From the NCBI GenBank assembly GCA_947448675.1, contig CANFOR010000117.1, positions 1 through 8,817 on the forward strand: a stretch of 8,817 bases of DNA, given 5' to 3'. Below are positions 5,999 through 8,817 of the stretch, one piece after another. The position numbers and the translations under genes are program-made. The notes below the pieces were generated by a model. That model made no database searches and was not told the origin of the DNA. It saw only the letters and a list, made by a program, of their open reading frames with translations. Origin of the DNA: Betaproteobacteria bacterium. Its GTDB lineage: Bacteria > Pseudomonadota > Gammaproteobacteria > Burkholderiales > Burkholderiaceae_C. Positions within the stretch are counted from its first letter, which is position 1; each line of letters starts with the position of its first letter.

Positions 5999-6589
5999 AT
6001 GCGTATTTTCGTTATAGATGACCACCCTTTAATGCGCGATGCCATCGCCATGTTGGTGCGCCGTGTGCGGCATGACATTGAAGTGGTTGAGCTCGACCGC
6101 ATTGGCGCTGTGGCTGCAGCAGTCACCCGCCACGGCCCGCCCGAGCTGATTTGCCTCGACCTGAAGTTGCCCGACACCTTTGAAGTGTCTGGTGTCATGG
6201 CCATGAAGAAAAACTTTCCCGATGTACCCTTGGTGGTGCTGTCGGCTTCGCCAGCTTCTGAGTTCGAAGACCAGGCCTTGGCTGCGGGTGCAGACGTCTA
6301 CATTGAAAAAGCCGCTGGCGCCACCGAGATCGCCAACGCCCTGCGTTTGCTGATTACCGGCGACAGTGAGTTTGAAGCCGCTCTGCCCAGCGAGAAGCTC
6401 TCGAAGCGCCAAAAGCAATTATTGATCTTGCTCGACAAAGGCATGAGCAACCGCGACATCGCTCTGGCGCTGGACATCAGCGAGCACACCGTCAAAGTGC
6501 ACCTGTGGCGCTTGTTCCGCCGCCTGAACGTGAAGAGCCGCTCGCAGGCCTCGCACTTGGCGCGCACCACCGGCTTGCTAGAAGCTTGA
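5999..6589 (+). CDS. LuxR/NarL-type response regulator
   Basis: This 196-residue two-component response regulator has a receiver domain (about 1-120) and a LuxR-type DNA-binding domain (about 134-196). The acidic pocket is D7/D8 (VIDDHP), the phospho-acceptor is D54 (LICLDLKLPD), the switch serine is S82 (VVLSAS), and the conserved lysine is K104 (YIEKAAG). The helix-turn-helix block reads LSKRQKQLLILLDKGMSNRD, then IALALDISEHTVKVHL. The start ATG has a good ribosome site (GGAG, 6-nt spacer). It lies 22 nt after trpS on the same strand, so it may share that transcript. Its likely partner is the histidine kinase that converges on it, with a 12-bp overlap of the two 3' ends (6578-6589). Target genes cannot be deduced. 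Confidence 0.94.
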   Translation: MRIFVIDDHPLMRDAIAMLVRRVRHDIEVVELDRIGAVAAAVTRHGPPELICLDLKLPDTFEVSGVMAMKKNFPDVPLVVLSASPASEFEDQALAAGADVYIEKAAGATEIANALRLLITGDSEFEAALPSEKLSKRQKQLLILLDKGMSNRDIALALDISEHTVKVHLWRLFRRLNVKSRSQASHLARTTGLLEA

Positions 6590-7990
6590 GCTGGCGCTGA
6601 AGTCGCTGGACCGTGCCAATGGCAAGGTCAGGCGAAACACCGTGCCCCGCCCCAGGCGCGATTGCAAGCTCAAGGGGTGACCCAGGGCTACCGCCAAGCG
6701 CGACACAATCGACAAGCCCAAGCCAAAGCCTTCTTCGGTGCCCTGGTGCATGGGCACGCGGTAGAACTCGCGGAAGATCATTTGCTGGTGTTCGGGCGCA
6801 ATGCCAATACCACTGTCCCATATCTCTAAACGCACCGTCTCACCGTGCGGCCGAATCGCCAAAAGCACGCCACCCTGCACCGTGTGTTTGATGGCGTTAG
6901 ATAACAAATTGCCCAAGATGCGCCGCAACATGATCGGGTCGCTCCAGGCATAGGCCGAGGCCACCCGCAAACGCAGTTGGATGCCCTTGTCTTCGGCCAG
7001 CGGCGTGTATTGCACCAATAAATCGCGCGCAATATCGTCTAAAGAAAGCTCGCGCCAGTCGGGTTTGAACTTGCCAGAGTCTAGGCGTACCAAATCGAAC
7101 AAAGCGTCAAACAGCTCGTTCACCGCTTTGGTCGATTGCAAAATTTTGGGCGCCAACTCGGCACCCATATCGGGCTCGTTGCGCAGCCAGTCTGCATACA
7201 GGCTCAATGCGTGCACAGGCTGGCGCAAGTCATGCGCAGCGCTGGCAATAAAACGGTTTTTCACTTGCACAGCTTCTAAGGCCGTGCGGGTTTGCTCTTT
7301 GAGCGAGCGAATCAACTCTGCATTGGCTTGCTGCAGTTGCAAACTAGCTCGCAGGGTTTTGTGCTGGCGGGTGCCAGTGCGAATCAGAAAAAACCAATAC
7401 ACCGCTACCAACATGAGCATTACATAGTACTCATAGCCTGGTGCGACAAAACCATGCCTAAAAATGATGTCCCATATCACGATGACAAAGCAGGTTGCAG
7501 CATAGACATTGACGTACAGGCGCATGGTTTTTAAATGCGCCGACGAACTGATCACGGCAAACGTGACGATCGCAATCACGATCACCCAGCAAATAAATTG
7601 TGTGTGCTCAGGGGCCACGTCAAAATGCAGCCAGGTGGAGCTGGCCCAAATAAAGGCACTCAGAGGCCAAGCGAAGCCATAGCGCTGCAAAAATGCCTGC
7701 TGTTCCGTGGCCGACGCATTAGTAAAACTTTTGCGGTGCTTGGCCATCACATGCAACCGGTAAGCGGTAATACCCAATGCCGCAGCAGACCACGCATACA
7801 AACCAGGCCGCCAGACATAGCTATGCAGCAAAGCGAACATGACGGGCACCACCAGCAACAAAATGAGCAAGGCCTCCCATGAGGAAGACACCATGTCGGC
7901 GATCAATCGCCCTTCCATCCATTGGCTGGCATCTTCCGGCGCTGGGGCCAGCTCGCCTGGAAGGGTCTGTAAATTAGTAACTGGGCGCAT
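6578..7990 (-). CDS. Membrane sensor histidine kinase
   Basis: The N-terminus holds about six hydrophobic segments, beginning with ALLILLLVVPVMFALL and ending with MLMLVAVYWFFLI. A short coiled coil (QLQQANAELIRSLKEQT) leads to a HisKA domain with the phospho-acceptor motif AAHDLRQPVHALSLYADW. The HATPase domain follows: N box LGNLLSNAIKH, G1 DSGIGI, G2 GFGLGLSIV. HDLRQP is common in hybrid kinases, but no receiver domain is attached here; the separate response regulator at 5999 would fill that role. There is no large periplasmic sensor loop, so sensing probably occurs in or near the membrane. The frame is open up to an ATG at 8026, only 2 nt from tRNA-Ser and on top of its likely promoter. 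I prefer the ATG at 7990 (MRPVTNLQTL), giving 470 residues. Neither start has a good Shine-Dalgarno, so the exact start is uncertain. Confidence 0.93.
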   Translation of the reverse strand: MRPVTNLQTLPGELAPAPEDASQWMEGRLIADMVSSSWEALLILLLVVPVMFALLHSYVWRPGLYAWSAAALGITAYRLHVMAKHRKSFTNASATEQQAFLQRYGFAWPLSAFIWASSTWLHFDVAPEHTQFICWVIVIAIVTFAVISSSAHLKTMRLYVNVYAATCFVIVIWDIIFRHGFVAPGYEYYVMLMLVAVYWFFLIRTGTRQHKTLRASLQLQQANAELIRSLKEQTRTALEAVQVKNRFIASAAHDLRQPVHALSLYADWLRNEPDMGAELAPKILQSTKAVNELFDALFDLVRLDSGKFKPDWRELSLDDIARDLLVQYTPLAEDKGIQLRLRVASAYAWSDPIMLRRILGNLLSNAIKHTVQGGVLLAIRPHGETVRLEIWDSGIGIAPEHQQMIFREFYRVPMHQGTEEGFGLGLSIVSRLAVALGHPLSLQSRLGRGTVFRLTLPLARSSDFSASSSF

Positions 7991-8005
7991 GGGTGTTCTC
8001 GCTGT

Positions 8006-8011
8006 TAGAAT
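8006..8011 (+). promoter_or_regulatory. Probable -10 box of tRNA-Ser
   Basis: TAGAAT lies 17 nt before the mature 5' end of tRNA-Ser, a sensible place for a -10 hexamer. No good -35 is seen at 16-18 bp upstream. It lies inside the longest possible frame of the oppositely oriented kinase gene. Confidence 0.4.
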
Positions 8012-8028
8012 CGCTGCTTCGCCCATGC

Positions 8029-8119
8029 GGAAAGATGGCAGAGTGGTCGAATGCGCCGGACTCGAAATCCGGTATAGCCTTATGGGTTATCCAGGGTTCG
8101 AATCCCTGTCTTTCCGCCA
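8029..8119 (+). tRNA. tRNA-Ser (anticodon CGA)
   Basis: A complete class II tRNA of 91 nt, including the encoded CCA. The acceptor stem is GGAAAGA/TCTTTCC with discriminator G. The anticodon stem is CCGGA/TCCGG with loop CTCGAAA; anticodon CGA is at 8063-8065 and reads UCG. The long variable arm has stem TAGCC/GGTTA. The T arm is CAGGG-TTCGAAT-CCCTG. The long variable arm and discriminator G fit serine. Confidence 0.97.
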
Positions 8120-8179
8120 AAGCTCTTCAATTCAACCGAATTTTACAGAGCAAGTGGCCAGGTGCATCTAGCTTAAATC

Positions 8180-8211
8180 AAAGCACCAATGAAACAAAGT
8201 ACCAACGAAAA
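8180..8211. repeat. Imperfect 16-bp tandem duplication next to the tRNA terminator
   Basis: AAAGCACCAATGAAAC (8180-8195) is followed directly by AAAGTACCAACGAAAA (8196-8211), with 13 of 16 positions identical. Both resemble the tail GCACCAAACGA that follows the tRNA-Arg acceptor end on the minus strand. This may be a trace of local duplication of the tRNA 3' flank. Confidence 0.45.
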
Positions 8212-8240
8212 AGCCCTAGAACATTTCTGTTCTAGGGCTT
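8206..8240 (-). terminator. Terminator between convergent tRNA genes
   Basis: A 13-bp perfect inverted repeat, AAGCCCTAGAACA/TGTTCTAGGGCTT, has a 4-nt loop. On the minus strand it is followed by a T-run (TTTTTC) and begins 7 nt after tRNA-Arg, so it is a strong Rho-independent terminator for that gene. On the plus strand it has no good T-run, but it could still help end tRNA-Ser transcription. Confidence 0.9.
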
Positions 8241-8246
8241 GTCGTT

Positions 8247-8323
8247 TGGTGCGGCTGGCAGGAATTGAACCCACGACCCCTTGGTTCGTAGCCAAGTACT
8301 CTATCCAACTGAGCTACAGCCGC
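8247..8323 (-). tRNA. tRNA-Arg (anticodon ACG)
   Basis: A complete 77-nt tRNA with encoded CCA. The acceptor stem is GCGGCTG/CAGCCGC with discriminator A. The D arm contains AGCTCAGTTGGATAGAGT. The anticodon stem is CTTGG/CCAAG with loop CTACGAA; anticodon ACG is the complement of 8287-8289. The T arm is GTGGG-TTCAATT-CCTGC and includes two G-U pairs. The A34 would be deaminated to inosine to read CGN codons. Confidence 0.97.
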
Positions 8324-8333
8324 GAAGCATACG

Positions 8334-8339
8334 ATTATA
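8334..8339 (-). promoter_or_regulatory. -10 box of tRNA-Arg
   Basis: A perfect TATAAT on the minus strand, 10 nt before the mature 5' end of tRNA-Arg. The matching -35 position falls within the remnant tRNA at 8349-8395, where no good hexamer is seen. This box lets tRNA-Arg be transcribed although the tRNA gene upstream of it has been split. Confidence 0.6.
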
Positions 8340-8348
8340 CATTGAGAA

Positions 8349-8395
8349 TGGTAGGGCGTGTTGGGCTCGAACCAACGACCAAAGGATTATGAGTC
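8349..8395 (-). pseudogene. 3' half of a CAU-anticodon tRNA: attachment site of an integrative element
   Basis: Read on the minus strand, this has the anticodon loop CTCATAA (anticodon CAU), the 3' anticodon strand TCCTT, variable loop TGGTC, T arm GTTGG-TTCGAGC-CCAAC, the 3' acceptor strand ACGCCCT, discriminator A, and CCA. The expected 5' partners (AAGGA of the anticodon stem, the D arm, and an AGGGCGT acceptor strand) are missing. Identity with a tRNA stops at about 8395, inside the anticodon stem. The intact gene was an elongator tRNA-Met or tRNA-Ile2, not initiator tRNA, because the inferred first acceptor pair would be A-T. A break at the anticodon loop is typical of tyrosine-integrase insertion. 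The chromosome continues on the left (tRNA-Arg) and the element lies on the right. Confidence 0.88.
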
Positions 8396-8417
8396 GAAAT
8401 GAGCCAGTCTTCATGAG

Positions 8418-8510
8418 TGTTCATCACAAGTCACTCTTGCCCAGTTTTCTCTTATAAATCAACAGCTTAGCGTTCTGGCGGGCTACTCTCCTGTTCATCA
8501 CCCGCTAAGC
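8418..8510. repeat. Direct repeat TGTTCATCAC and inverted repeat GCTTAGCG/CGCTAAGC near the att site
   Basis: TGTTCATCAC occurs at 8418-8427 and again at 8492-8501. GCTTAGCG (8465-8472) has its exact inverse complement at 8503-8510, enclosing the second direct repeat. Placement between the tRNA remnant and the integrase start suggests arm-type integrase or excisionase binding sites. This is inferred from position only. Confidence 0.45.
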
Positions 8511-8517
8511 CACATCA

Positions 8518-8588
8518 CTACTGTTGGTTGCAATGCGGTTGCAACGACTCCCAAATTGCAACCACAGTAGCTCAAAAATATTTTTGAG
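8518..8588. promoter_or_regulatory. TTGCAA repeat cluster and 18-bp palindrome upstream of the integrase; possible promoter-operator
   Basis: CTACTGTTGGTTGCAA (8518-8533) is nearly the inverse complement of TTGCAACCACAGTAG (8556-8570), apart from one missing base. A second GGTTGCAA sits between them (8537-8544). Next comes the perfect palindrome CTCAAAAATATTTTTGAG (8571-8588). TTGCAA at 8556-8561 and TATTTT at 8579-8584 are 17 bp apart, a possible -35/-10 pair (4 of 6 matches each) driving the integrase. Repeats overlapping the promoter would fit autoregulation. Confidence 0.45.
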
Positions 8589-8629
8589 TAGCGGGTTCAC
8601 AGGTCTTCTCCCGAAACTGGAACCAGCAC

Positions 8630-8817
8630 ATGCCGTCAAATTCGATAACGCCATCCTACACTCCGCGCCACAAATCCGAGATAAGTCGCGTCGTCTTCAC
8701 CAAAAAATTTCTGGATGCACTGTCACCCGCTTCCAGCGCAAGCGCCCAATGGACATGGCACTATGACATTCAAGTACCCGGACTAGCCGTCGGTGTCGGT
8801 CCCTCTGGGATCAAGAG
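8630..8817 (+). CDS. Tyrosine-recombinase integrase, N-terminal part (runs off the window)
   Basis: The frame starting at ATG 8630 is open to the window edge (62 codons). It encodes a protein beginning MPSNSITPSYTPRHKSEISR. Residues about 21-31 (VVFTKKFLDAL) and 44-62 (HYDIQVPGLAVGVGPSGIK) match the usual start of an integrase with an N-terminal arm-DNA-binding domain, where a pattern like D-x-x-x-PGL-x-x-x-V-x-PSG-x-K is typical. The catalytic domain (R-H-R-Y) lies outside the window. An in-frame stop at 8585-8587 and no other start codon before 8630 fix the start. The ribosome site is weak (GGAA, 9 nt upstream). It is transcribed away from the tRNA remnant into the element. The protein would excise and integrate the element at the CAU tRNA gene. 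Confidence 0.87.
   Translation, partial: MPSNSITPSYTPRHKSEISRVVFTKKFLDALSPASSASAQWTWHYDIQVPGLAVGVGPSGIK

Larger units (their letters stand above)
8396..8817 (+). mobile_element. End of a tRNA-integrated element (genomic island, ICE or prophage), continuing beyond the window
   Basis: The boundary is set by the loss of tRNA homology at about 8395. Inside are roughly 235 bp of non-coding DNA dense in direct and inverted repeats, then the start of an integrase gene transcribed into the element. No cargo is visible. The far end should carry a whole copy of the split tRNA. Confidence 0.83.

Noticed and set aside
7839..8235. Small plus-strand frames across tRNA-Ser containing AEWSNAPDSKSG-like residues
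   Set aside because: This is a well-known spurious translation of a serine tRNA gene; the tRNA structure fully explains the sequence.
8189..8392. 67-codon frame with two GIEPTT/GLEPTT-like motifs
   Set aside because: It is the antisense of tRNA-Arg and of the tRNA remnant, a common false protein call. It did help point to the second, truncated tRNA.
8524..8766. 80-codon plus-strand frame near the integrase
   Set aside because: It overlaps the repeat cluster and the integrase start in another frame and has no recognisable domain. The integrase frame, open to the window edge, is the real one.
1..8817. CRISPR array or rRNA genes
   Set aside because: No regularly spaced identical repeats and no rRNA-like conserved stretches were seen.

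Overview
The window looks like a chromosomal segment of a betaproteobacterium of the order Burkholderiales, most likely family Comamonadaceae. This is inferred from the protein families, the 400-residue TrpRS with a long insertion, GC-rich codon use, and two copies of an intergenic repeat of a type I associate with that family. No database was consulted.

Layout, left to right. (1) Positions 1-476 are lower in GC and look accessory. They hold a short, apparently truncated gene on the minus strand (71-292), a perfect 10-bp inverted repeat just upstream of it, and one copy of the dispersed repeat (409-463). (2) Positions 477-2904 carry a minus-strand pair, murJ (lipid II flippase) and a SirB1-family transglutaminase-like/TPR protein, 4 bp apart. 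The last membrane helix of MurJ is encoded inside a second copy of the same repeat. (3) rpsT (ribosomal protein bS20, 3001-3303) is divergent from murJ. It is followed by three consecutive hairpins, the last a clear Rho-independent terminator. (4) A tight plus-strand run follows: yciO-like gene, M50 site-2-type protease, trpS (with a four-cysteine pattern like that of Fe-S-containing TrpRS), and a LuxR-type response regulator. (5) A membrane histidine kinase on the minus strand meets the response regulator tail to tail, with 12 bp of overlap. The two are probably a cognate two-component pair. (6) tRNA-Ser(CGA), plus strand, and tRNA-Arg(ACG), minus strand, converge on a strong hairpin terminator.

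(7) The most notable region is 8349-8817. It has the 3' half of a third tRNA (CAU anticodon, minus strand), cut off at the anticodon stem. Beyond this are about 235 bp rich in inverted and direct repeats, and then the first 62 codons of a tyrosine-recombinase integrase running off the right edge. This is the end of an integrative element (genomic island, ICE or prophage) inserted in a tRNA gene. The expected intact tRNA and the cargo lie outside the window.

Functionally, most of the window is housekeeping: cell wall precursor export, translation, and membrane proteolysis. The two-component pair is embedded in it, and mobile or accessory DNA lies at both edges. I see no new multi-gene system fully contained here. 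The best leads are the integrative-element end and its cis-acting repeats, the repeat-encoded MurJ terminus, and the putative Fe-S TrpRS.
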